From contig NC_090285.1 in the NCBI RefSeq assembly GCF_037392515.1, positions 1,429,501 through 1,493,500 on the forward strand: DNA of 64,000 bases, in the 5' to 3' direction. Position 1 is the first letter of the stretch; every line of letters starts with the position of its first letter. Shown here in pieces: positions 36,661 through 48,600 of the stretch. The notes below the pieces were generated by a model. It saw nothing but the letters and a program-made list of their open reading frames with translations. It was not told the DNA's origin and searched no databases. The position numbers and the translations under genes are program-made. Origin of the DNA: Haliotis asinina (taxonomy: Eukaryota; Mollusca; Gastropoda; Lepetellida; Haliotidae).

Positions 36661-37595
36661 GTTCGCTGCCGGGATCGCTTCTAAACATTCCTTGTATTCG
36701 AGGTATCATTTAATTATAAAACAGGCAGTATCAGGGTATCGTTATTATTGACATTATCACCTACACAAACGGCAGCAATAGACAGGTAGTCTGTACACAG
36801 CTCCAGTATCGTGTAATATCGCACGTGAATTATTTGCCCAACCGTAAGCGGTAAACGTGAACAACGGTGTGGTAGTTCAACGCTGATCCCCATGAAACAC
36901 CTACAGTACCTGAGATCAGTATCTACTAAACAACCAAACAACTCACTACGTTGATAAACAGCTTGATCCATTGAACTAGACGCCTTTGTGACCTACCAAG
37001 ACCTTTCCCGTACTAGGTCATGTAACTTCCCCAGTCCATGACAGGGGCATTCTCTCTACACCATGAGAGGAAGTATTTGTACCAATAAATTACTACCGTT
37101 ATCTAGGGTCCTACCTTGCATGCGCCTATTATCAGTACCAGTAATCCTGTCCCCGACGCTTACCCCAACTTCCCTCCCCTTCCTCCCCAGTCACAACATA
37201 GACGCCTGGTGGACTAAAGTGCTGGGGTGGAGCTATTCTGGAGAACGGGTGGCTGGAGATTTACGCTTACTTCACTGCCATATACTTTGTGACAATCCGT
37301 TGTTTCTTGGCTGCGTGGCTGTCTGACGAGTATTTCAGGCTGTGGTAACTGTAAGAGTCACACTACGACTCCGAGTGAAGGAGGACACGACATCGATCAG
37401 TGATAGTGAAGCAGTATCTAGTGGCTAGAGGTGCTGACTTCATGGTATGAACCTGGGTCCTTAATTGATAGTGTGATCCTGCTCCTCATGGAACTCACGG
37501 TACGTGGGACATATCTGACGTCACCTATGTTGTCATGGTAACACGGCCGGGACGATGAGGAGACATAAACACCGGAGTATCGCCCTGGGGCATCT

Positions 37596-37775
37596 CGATA
37601 CCACAGGTAGGGATACCATCTGATTGGGATATTACAGGTAGGGATATCGTACGCTGAGGGAATTACAGGTAAGGATATCATATAACTAGGATATTATATT
37701 TGGTCTGAATATTACAGTTACAGATATCGTATGTTGGGGGCATAACAGTTACGAACATCATATCACTGCGGCATC
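37596..37775. repeat. Degenerate approximately 43-bp tandem repeat
   Basis: Four to five loose units sharing attacaggtagggatatc followed by a variable piece. Two further scattered units follow to about 37960. Confidence 0.65.
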
Positions 37776-38434
37776 ACAAGTAATATATACATACATATAG
37801 TTGTTTCGGACAACAATGACCAATATCAACATCAAAGCAACAAAGAAGTTTACAAAACCAATTAATCATTCTAATGCGCAATCCAGGTGAGTATTCTATA
37901 CATGGTAGGGATATTGAATGTTGTGGGAATCACTGCTAGAGATATCACATGTTGGCGGCGTACCCTGAAACGTTGGTATCAAGTAGTTACAACAATCTTA
38001 CTGATGACACCGAGTATATCAATTCATATACACTGCAGAGTATGACCTAATACCTAATATCCACATCACATGAAGTTCGCAGAGCCAGTTATTGATTATG
38101 AGGTAATCTATTTCTGCGGGCTGTATACTCAGTATTCCACTTCGACTAGGCTGTCAGTGTGACAAGTATCAGTGTACTGTTCCCATAAATCATCTGTATA
38201 GGCCCAATATATAACAACAACCATAATGTACATATGAGTGTCAAAGGAGTATCTTATTGTGTCACTATGACCAATATATCACACATTGCCATGATAGCAA
38301 GGGACAAATGTGTCACAAGGGGGTGTGCTGTAACGGGGGTGGGGGATGGGGAATGTAACATATTTATGCTACAGCTGACCATGTCGTGTGTGTGTCCGAG
38401 CTACTGTTGATCTACCCCTTGCTCCCTGCTGCAG

Positions 38435-39613
38435 ACTATGCTTATGTGTACCCCGAGGACGCTGGCTTCTGTGGTGCATGTAACCACATTCCGCCAACAC
38501 ACCTACCCCAGACCCCCTCGTTCTCCGAACTGCTTGGGGAGGAGGTGACAGAGGATCAGTTCCAACAAGAGGTAGGTGTTTCGGGAGTGTTTTCTGTACG
38601 TGCGGTGGTTTTAAAGTTCAAAGTGTATTACCCGGGATAAGATATTCAAGCCCGTTTGGTGTAGGTCTTTCGCCGAGATAGGTCGTTTGAGCACAGGCAA
38701 CCTGTAGCGCAAATGGGATTGCGCAGCGCAGAGAAAATGACTAGTCTTCATATATGCGAGCGAAGCGAGCAAAGGTTGGCAAAGGTTGCCTGTGGTTTGA
38801 GACAGCCCAGTTTAGGTCTTTCAGGAGGGCCGTCAAAATCTGACGGAAGTGATCAATTTTGGTCCAGTTGTATGACCAGGGGAGGATTAAAATCTGTGTC
38901 TTCGCAAACAACATGATATGAACAAAATATATATGATAAAGCCGAATATAAACTTTGATTTCTCTCATGCCACACACACACCATTTTAAAAATGCCCCTT
39001 CCACCCACACTTTACACGAAAGTAAGAAAACTCACCAAGGCCTCACCTTCCACCAGGTGGCGGTCAAGACTCGGACTCTGCTGATCGGCCGCCAGGAGGC
39101 GGAGAGGGAGGTTGTGATGGACAGACTGGTGGAGAAGTATGGCGACAAAGAGAAGGCACTCATGTTTGTGGTGTCGGAGTTCCCAACAGAGTACAAGGTT
39201 TGTCAGTACTACACCTTGACTCATCTGTCCCAGGTTCCACTCCCGGATGTGGGTAGACGCTGTATGTTATCTATCGTCATAGACTGTCTACTAACTGCAT
39301 AATCGTCAACAGAAGATCCATTCCTATTAATGTACCTATGATATATCGGATGCAATGTGTTCCAACAGGTCCAGCTGTTTGTCAATATGCTTCTACAACG
39401 TGGCGCCAACCCCTCGACGTGCGACAGCTCGTGGCAGACCCCCCTCCACCATGCCGTCAAGAGGAACTTCAAGGGGGTGTGCAGTAAACTGCTGGAGAAC
39501 GACGCCCTCCCCCACGTCCGAGACAAGGACAACAACATGCCCTACCACCTGGCCCTCAACAACAACAACGACGACATCGCCGCCCTCATACTCAGCTACA
39601 TGCCAAACGCCGT
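38435..39613 (+). CDS. Channel copy B N-terminal and ankyrin exons (38435-38571, 39057-39197, 39369-39613)
   Basis: The first exon has a C-x2-C (FCGACNHI) and PSFSELLGEEVTEDQFQQE. The second has LLIGRQEAEREVVMDRLVE and ends FPTEYK. The third carries the two ankyrin repeats, nearly base-identical to copy A over its centre. Acceptors are ctgcag, ccaccag and ccaacag. Confidence 0.86.
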
Positions 39614-42600
39614 GTAAGCTAACAGCGTTGCTATAGGAAACATAAAGACTACATGTTTGCACTAGAATACCTTTGACATATCAAATATAAACGTTCACGC
39701 CAAATCAGTTGAGACGCTAAAGTTTGAAACTCCGTGCATCTCTCATAACAAAGCCATTCCCCAAGGTTCCGTCCGTTGGTATTGTTAGTGAGTCAGTTGA
39801 ACCAATCAGTTTCTGTGCTCAGTATTTTCAACCATTAACCTTTGTTTTATGGTTCAGGATAAGTTTCCAACAATCACTGTCTATATTACACTTTTCAGTA
39901 TTAGAGTTAACCAATCACTGTGTTCCATGTTTCAGCGTTAGAGACATGTATATCACAAGGACCTCCACGAAGTCAGAGTTCACCCTTCATGACCTGCTTC
40001 GTAAAGAAATGCAGGTGAGACGCATTGGCAAATACTTTCAGCGTTCCATGTTCATTACCCACAGACCCTCTTCTCTATTGCAAACATAGTTCAAAGCGTT
40101 AATGAAACCGGCGTCAATGGTCTGTTCCCCAGCACGCGGCTATGGGTGTCCTGGACTGTCTCATGGACCCAATCGGTGACACTGGACACGTGAGGGTGTT
40201 CTACCACGTGCTGGAGGCCGATGAGGAAGGGAGACCACCCACCCACAAAGACTTTGATGACGAGTCCAAATCTTGCCTCAATCTCATCGCTAAGGGGAAT
40301 CTTAAGGTAAATATGTTTCGAAGAGTGTCTGTGTTGTGAGCGAGCAGAGAAGTAGTCAGATAGTTGTCATGTATCATTCCTTTCATCTCGAAACGACGAA
40401 GTGATGATACCTCGTGCACGTGGTTGTTGGCCTCCAGATGATACAGCTGGTGCACTGCTTACTGTGATACAACTCATGCTTTGTGTGATGGTGGGTGATT
40501 TCACGAGGAGGCATAATAATTGTAGTTTAACATCCCGAATATTGCACTTTTACACACTTACATAAGCGTTTGTGTGTATGTGTGTGCCAGCACGTGACTG
40601 CTTGTGATCATTCACCTCCTGAAGATAAGAGTTACTGACTATCAACGCCCAGATTCCAGCCTATAAGAGGTATAACCTGATTGGTCAATAAATCATAGCA
40701 GCCACTGGTGGAAACTGGAATTATAGAAATTGCTATCAAGATGGTCATCTCCCTTCCCCAGGGAACATGCTGGTATATACGTATAGAAGTTTTATGGAGC
40801 TATGACACTGAAATCCCATGTAGCAATTGAACAAAATTACCCACTAGGGAATTTTAAACTGACTCCGCACAGGTGGAGTTTGCCCCCTTTATACCAGGCA
40901 GAATAACTAAAGTAATGTCGGAAATAGGTCAAAAAAGGTTTTAAGCTGTTACTCTGTAGCCCTAAAATTTACACAACTGCAAATAGGATATGTGAAAATA
41001 ACTCACTTCGGTCTAATTTGGTATTCAGAGTGATGCAGAAGAGGTTATCCAGAAAAGCATGTTTACTTGTAAAATCGGACAAAACACAGAAAAAAATACG
41101 AATAGTTGCTGAAAACAATAGATCAGACTGTATATGGCATTTAGGTCGCTCAGCCAGGTATGACGACGGACCGTCGACTCGCCTGGCATGAAATTCATGT
41201 GCTGCATACTGGCTCAAGGGGCCATTTCAATGTATATTTTGTTTTTTTTTTCATGTGTGTTGAATAGTTCTCATCAGTTGATTCACATTTTACGCGTCTT
41301 TCTTTCATAAAGTTTATGATGAGATATGTATAAGAGTATGATATCTGATACCCATAGAAAAACATTGTATTATCATATACTATAATTTAGCTGATACCTC
41401 TATCGCCGAGCCCGACCCCTGCTATCTTCTGCTAGATCTACACAGGTCCTGGTTTTGCTTTTAAGACGACCCCCGCCTACTGGTTTGTTTTTATAGAAAT
41501 GGTGAGTGAGTGAGTTTAGTTTTAAGCCGCACTTAGCAATATTCCATCTATATGGCGGCGGTCTGTAAATAATCGAGTCTGGACCAGACAATCCAGTGAT
41601 CAACAGCATGAACATCGATCTGCGTAATTAGGAACCGATGACATGTGTCAAACAAGTCAGTGAGCCTGACCACCCGATCCCGTTAGTGGCCTCTTACGAC
41701 AAGTACAGTCGCCTTTTATGGCAAGCATGGGTTGCTGAAAGCCTATTCTACCCCGGGACCTTCACGGGTCTTTTATAGAAATAGTGACACTCTATGGTAG
41801 CTACACCCTTAATAGTTTTCAGCTTGAAAGTTATTATGTTTTGACGTCAGCTATCGTTTGTTATGAGGTTAACTCTAATTTCAAAATGATAGTTTGAAAC
41901 GTGTCCTTTGTAATACAGTATCATCGCACACTAATGTGTATACAGCCATGGTTTGTTCCAAATCAGTTGCATTGCACATTTCTGCACTAATTTCTCCTCA
42001 GTAAAGTCCTTTTATTACGTTGTCTCTCTCCCTACCACAGTAGTTAGACCGAACTTAGTTTAACGGACATTTCGCACTTTCACACATCAACTACTTAAGT
42101 TGTAGAGATAAATTCAAAATATCCTACATTTTTCCTATTTCCGACAATACTTTAATATTAGCATTATTCAAGGCTGTCGGGGGATAGACCTCTGACTGCG
42201 AGACAGTTCCTGTACTTGTGACTGTGATGTATACGCCATGTTCCCCCTGTCGCCATCACTGTATCTCCCTCTCTCCAGGAGGTGGTGTTCCATGACTGCG
42301 TACGGCTTCTCATACGGCGGAAGTGGAAGGAATACGCCAGGCTTCGCTTTGCGTACGTAAACTGTATTAATGTAGCGACTTCATTGATGTAATTATGATT
42401 TAAGATTATCTCCCCGTAGGCAATGACGTTACGTGTTATAGGAAATTGTACATTACCAACCATCATGAACCTTGAACATTTTTATCAGTTTAAAGTACTG
42501 AACTATGAATAATCACATGTGTTGCATTTTCTTTCCCGTTTCTGACATTGACTTACTTTTTCCTGCAGTGTGAATAGCATCATATACTGTTTCACCCTGC

Positions 42601-45600
42601 TCTGCCTGACCTTTTCTCTGGCTGTAGCGACCTTGACAGCTGACCCCGCCCAGTACCCAGACCCCCGAGACAAGGCGCGTGCGGCAGCCGAGTTGTGGGC
42701 GAGTGGTTCGGTGGCTTTCAGTCTTATTCTTGAAGTCAATCAGATGAGGAGGTGAGTTGTTTTCCAAAAAGACATTCTTTTTATCTGTCAAAGTAAATTT
42801 AACACCAGCTGTTGCTTTATCTTTCTCTGATCCCTCTACACAACGTTGATTCGTCTCTATACGAAATCAGTTTGGGTGTCTGAGTAAAGGTGTTTATGAC
42901 ACCATAAAGAATGTCACCAATGAATAAGTTTGTCTGGCTCCAATAAATGATGTGTCTATGTATGCCGGTATTTCCCAGACACCGACTGGCCTACTGGCGC
43001 GACAAGTTCAACTGGCTGGACTTGACCTCGTCGTGTCTGCTGCTGTCCGTCATCCCGCTCCGCTTCACTCACTCCAAGCAGCAGTGGCACGTCTTCTCCG
43101 TCGGGTACCTGCTGTGGGTTCTCAAGGTCTTCAAGTATGCAGCAGTCTTCAGGTAAAGACATATCTGATGTGGCATCTGAAAGTCTTCGCATATGCAACA
43201 TTGTTCATATCTGCTGTTTGCACTTGGGATATTCGAAGATCATCAGGTAAGGTCATATCTGCTGTAATGTTCTATGGTCTGATCTTTATGTCTGCGGCTA
43301 TCTTCAAGTATGGCCCACTGTCCACTTCGTTTGGGAAGATCATATCAGAAGCTCCCCACGTGCTGTTTTCATGTAATCGGGAGAGAAGACCTCGCGATCA
43401 ACAACAGGCTGTTTGTCACCTTACTTTAATCGAGGGTGGTATTGAGGCTGGATGGGATGGAGCCTGGGGTGGGGACCAGTGGGCAAACAGTTGTATATGG
43501 CACATAACTGGGCACATAACTGACCATTGGTTTCTACCGCTCGCAATGCCCAGCATTCTTCCTGGTGTACACTGTACTTATCCCTTGTTCAGGCAGACGG
43601 GTGCATATGCCCTTGTTCTAAAGCGAATCCTAGGGCACGACTTCGTCCAGTTCACCGCCCTTTTCTCCGTCATCTTACTGGCCTTTAGCGGGTCCTTCAT
43701 CCTAGCGCTCAGGGGAGAGAACTCTCTACAGGTGCACCCTGAGACGGGGTATGTACTGACAGTTATGTTCCCATGTAACATGAAGGTTCGTGAATAAACT
43801 TGATTATGGTTTATAGATGACTGATAGCGAGAATTATTCCTCATAATTACAATCACATGGTTGTCATGTCCATTCTGGATTATTTACAGCAGTCAGACAG
43901 CTGCAGTATTTCCGTCTTCTGCTTCAAACAATATACGAACAATCAAACAATAATTCCTGGGTGCATTCTGTCATTACAATAAACAGGATAGAATAAACAA
44001 TACATCAATAATGTGGTTCGGTGTCGTCTTCACAGAACGTTCTGGGAGGTGATGTTTACCGGAGTGCGCATCCTCATCGAGTCCGACCCCATCGTCGCCT
44101 ACTACGGCCAAGACGGATACAGGTACGTGGGCATCATACGAGGGTGTAATAGCAGTTTTAAGGACGGCTTTTCCCGATCATTCCTGAGGATCACAACAAC
44201 CGTAACTTCTGTCGTCTGTGTCAAGCTATGAATATTCTCTGTCTTTTAGAAAGCGGTCAGATGTAACGTGCGTTATAATCGCTCTGAATTCTACATGTTC
44301 ACTTTGACAGTTTGGGTCCCAATCGTGGATGGGACTTACCCTCCCAAAACAACTAGAATTTGTATAGAGGAAGTGAAATCCCCAATACAACATACACTGA
44401 AGAACAGAAGAGACGAAAAAAATGAAATCTCATAATAGTAAGCATTCATGCTTGTGGAGCATTCATGGTGCAATGACGTAATGATCCCAGATAAGATGAT
44501 ATCATGAGATTTGACGTCCAATCGCACAAACACACCCACAGTGCAGCAAAACCATAATTTTCGCACCCGCATTGACCGTCCTTGGTTGAAAGCATGCATT
44601 TCACGCTGAGGTATCCTTTATAAACCGCTGTAGCGAGACAATTTGTTTTCTTATCACCATTACCCCTCTTGCTCAACGTCTTCTACGAAGCGTTTTTGTT
44701 GCTATTCGTGCACGTACCGGATGACCACAAGTGGTCAGGCCAATAGGGGGATGTTCACACATGGTTGACTGCACACATGGTTGACTGCTCACATGGCTGA
44801 CTGCACTTACGTCCTTTCACAGCACGCTGAGCTGCATCATCATGGTCATCTTCCTCTTCACGTGCATCGTCGTCCTCCTCAACATCCTCATCGCTCAGCT
44901 CAGCGACACCTACCAGAATGTGCAGACAGACGCGCAGCGTGCACTGGAGCTGAACAGGGCGTGGATCATAGCAAGGGTGGAGCTCAACAGTATACACATA
45001 CGGAGAGTGAGTCCGTGAGTCCATGTGAGGAGAACAGTCAGATCTACGCACGCACGCACACGCACACGCACACGCACACGCACTTCTACATATCACAACG
45101 CAGGTAAAGCCTAATGAGACTCCACCTAGAACCCGAAATATTCATATGGTTGCAGTTATGGCGTTATAAGTATTCGACCCTGACAATACACCACAAGTTG
45201 GCGATACCACATGGATCATGCTGAAAACATCTTTCAGATCCACTCTAAACAAACATGCACGCACGCTCGCTCTCACGCACGCACGCACGCACGCACGCAC
45301 ACAAACACCATGTCTACTGTGTCCTACTTTAACACCGCCCAGCCTCCATATGCATGTTTGTGAATGCAATCTTGTGACATACAAGTAATCCATTTCTTGT
45401 TTCCATGTAGCCATGTCAGTTTACGTTAGAGTATGGACTAGGTATGGACTATGTAAGTTAGAGTATGAACTAGGTATGGACTATGTAAGTTAAAGTATGA
45501 ACTAGGATTGGACTATGTAAGTTAGAGTATGAACTAGGTATGGACTATGTAAGTTAGAGTATGAACTAGGTATGGACTATGTAAGTTAAAGTATGGACTA

Positions 45601-48600
45601 GGTATGGACTATGTAAGTTAAAGTATGGACTAGGTATGGACTATGTAAGTTAGAGTATGAACTAGGTATGGACTGTGTAAGTTAAAGTATGGACTAGGTA
45701 TGGACTATGTAAGTTAAAGTATGGACTAGGTATGGACTATGTAAGTTAGAGTATGGACTAGGTATGGACTATGTAAGTTAGAGTATGGACTAGGTATGGA
45801 CTATGTAAGTTAGAGTATGGACTAGGTATGGACTATGTAAGTTAGAGTATGAACTAGGTATGGACTATGTAAGTTAGAGTACGAACTAGGTATGGACTAT
45901 GTAAGTTAGAGTATGGACTAGGTATGGACTATGTAAGTTAGAGTATGAACTAGGTATGGACTATGTAAGTTAGAGTATGGACTAGGTATGGACTATGTAA
46001 GTTAGAGTATGGACTAGGTATGGACTATGTAAGTTAAAGTATGGACTAGGAATGGACTATGTAAGTTAGAGTATGGACTAGGTATGGACTATGTAAGTTA
46101 GAGTATGGACTAGGTATGGACTATGTAAGTTAGAGTATGGACTAGGTATGGACTATGTAAGTTAAAGTATGGACTAGGTATGGACTATGTAAGTTAGAGC
46201 ATGGACTAGGTATGGACTATGTAAGTTAGAGTATGGACTAGGTATGGACTATGTAAGTTAGAGTATGAACTAGGTATGGACTATGTAAGTTAGAGTATGG
46301 ACTAGGTATGGACTATGTAAGTTAGAGTATGGACTAGGTATGGACTATGTAAGTTAGAGTATGGACTAGGTATGGACTATGTAAGTTAGAGTATGAACTA
46401 GGTATGGACTATGTAAGTTAGAGTACGAACTAGGTATGGACTATGTAAGTTAGAGTATGGACTAGGTATGGACTATGTAAGTTAGAGTATGAACTAGGTA
46501 TGGACTATGTAAGTTAGAGTATGGACTAGGTATGGACTATGTAAGTTAAAGTATGGACTAGGTATGGACTATGTAAGTTAAAGTATGGACTAGGTATGGA
46601 CTATGTAAGTTAGAGTATGAACTAGGTATGGACTATGTAAGTTAGAGTATGGACTAGGTATGGACTATGTAAGTTAGAGTATGAACTAGGTATGGACTAT
46701 GTAAGTTAGAGTACGAACTAGGTATGGACTATGTAAGTTAGAGTATGGACTAGGTATGGACTATGTAAGTTAGAGTATGAACTAGGTATGGACTATGTAA
46801 GTTAGAGTATGGACTAGGTATGGACTATGTAAGTTACAGTATGGACTAGGTATGGACTATGTAAGTTAAAGTATGGACTAGGTATGGACTATGTAAGTTA
46901 GAGTATGGACTAGGTATGGACTATGTAAGTTAGAGTATGAACTAGGTATGGACTATGTAAGTTAAAGTATGGACTAGGTATGGACTATGTAAGTTAGAGT
47001 ATGAACTAGGTATGGACTATGTAAGTTAGAGTATGGACTAGGTATGGACTATGTAAGTTAGAGTATGAACTAGGTATGGACTATGTAAGTTAAAGTATGG
47101 ACTAGGTATGGACTATGTTCAAGTCAGAATATGTTAAAGTATGGAATGTGCGTTATTTCAACACACAGCCTTCATGAGTAGTATTAACAGTCAGTCTTCC
47201 CGTGTGTGACCCACAGAGTTACCGGATCCGGAAGTACTGCGAATCTGAAGTGGTGTCACAACCACATGACCTCCTGGAAAGATGGGAGTCGCCTCCCCTT
47301 AATGACATGAACAGGAATATCCGGTACATCTGGGAGGGCCAGGAGGCGAACAAGATGAATCTCCTGACAGTCAAGAACAGACTCACCCGCCAGGAGAAGG
47401 CCATCCTCAGGATGCAGTAGGTTATACAATGTACTTGATTGTGTTATAAAGCTCTATCATCAGAATACGGTAAGGCATACAATGCACTTGGAAGTGTTCT
47501 AAAGCTTTTGTCACAAGGGTGCAGTAGGTTATACAATGTACTTGGTTGTGTTATAAAGCTCCAACATCAGAATACGGTATGGTACACAATGCACTTGGAA
47601 ATGTTCTAAAGCTTTTATCACCAGGGTGCAGCAGGTTATACAATGTACTTGGTTGTGTTATAAAGCTCCAACATCAGAATACGGTAGGGTATACAATGCA
47701 CTTGGAAATGTTCTAAAGCTTTTATCACCAGGGTGCAGTAGGTTATACAATGTACTTGGTTGTGTTATAAAGCTCCAACATCAGAATACGTAGGGTATAC
47801 AATGCACTTGGTAGTGTTATAAAGCTTTTATTACCAGGATGCAGTGGGTTATACAATGCACTTGGAAGTGTTTTAAAACTCTATCATCAGGGTTCGGTAT
47901 GTTATACAATGTACTTGGTAGTGTCATAAAGCTCTATCATAAGGGTGCAGTAGGTTATACAATGTACTGGGTAGTGTTATAAGGCTCTATCACCAGCACA
48001 CAATAGGTTGTACAATGTACTGGGTAGTTTTATAAGGCTCTATCACCAGCACACAATAGGTTGTACAATGGACTGGGTAGTTTTATAAGGCTCTATCACC
48101 AGCACACAATAGGTTGTACAATGTACTGGGTAGTGTTATAAGGCTCTATCACCAGCACACAATAGGTTGTACAATGTACTGGGTAGTGGTATAAGGCTCT
48201 ATCACCAGCACACAATAGGTTGTACAATGTACTGGGTAGTGGTATAAGGCTCTATCACCAGCACACAATAGGTTGTACAATGTACTGGGTAGTGTTATAA
48301 GGCTCTATCACCAGCACACAATAGGTTGTACAATGGACTGGGTAGTGTTATAAGGCTCAATCACCAGCACACAATAGGTTGTACAATGGACTGGGTAGTG
48401 TTATAAGGCTCTGTCACCAGCACACAATAGGTTGTACAATGGACTGGGTAGTGTTATAAGGCTCTGTCACCAGCACACAATAGGTTGTACAATGGACTGG
48501 GTAGTGTTATAAGGCTCAATCACCAGCACACAATAGGTTGTACAATGTACTGGGTAGTGTCATAAGGCTCTATCACCAGCACACAATAGGTTGTACAATG

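Larger units (their letters stand above)
35421..38434. other. Spacer between the two channel genes, no gene recognised
   Basis: Holds two short tandem repeats (36490-36660 and 37596-37775) and otherwise AT-rich unique-looking sequence. A stretch near 37186-37330 (acceptor-like cttcctccccag, then a frame with WWTKVLGWS) might be a decayed counterpart of the copy A exon at 14382, but the match is too weak to call. Upstream exons of copy B must lie here if it has them. Confidence 0.4.

Noticed and set aside
37186-37330. A possible 5' exon of channel copy B (frame with WWTKVLGWS after a cctccccag acceptor)
   Set aside because: The match with the copy A exon at 14382-14523 is limited to a WW pair and general composition, and no donor in the right phase was found.
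38690-38790. gcgagcgaagcgagc palindromic text, also near 35565-35580
   Set aside because: The shared word is short; it may mark a dispersed repeat but two partial hits do not define one.
42952-43797. 281-codon plus-strand frame across two channel exons and their introns
   Set aside because: Only its last part is in the frame of the S5 exon. The first half reads the S3-S4 exon out of frame and crosses clear GT-AG borders.
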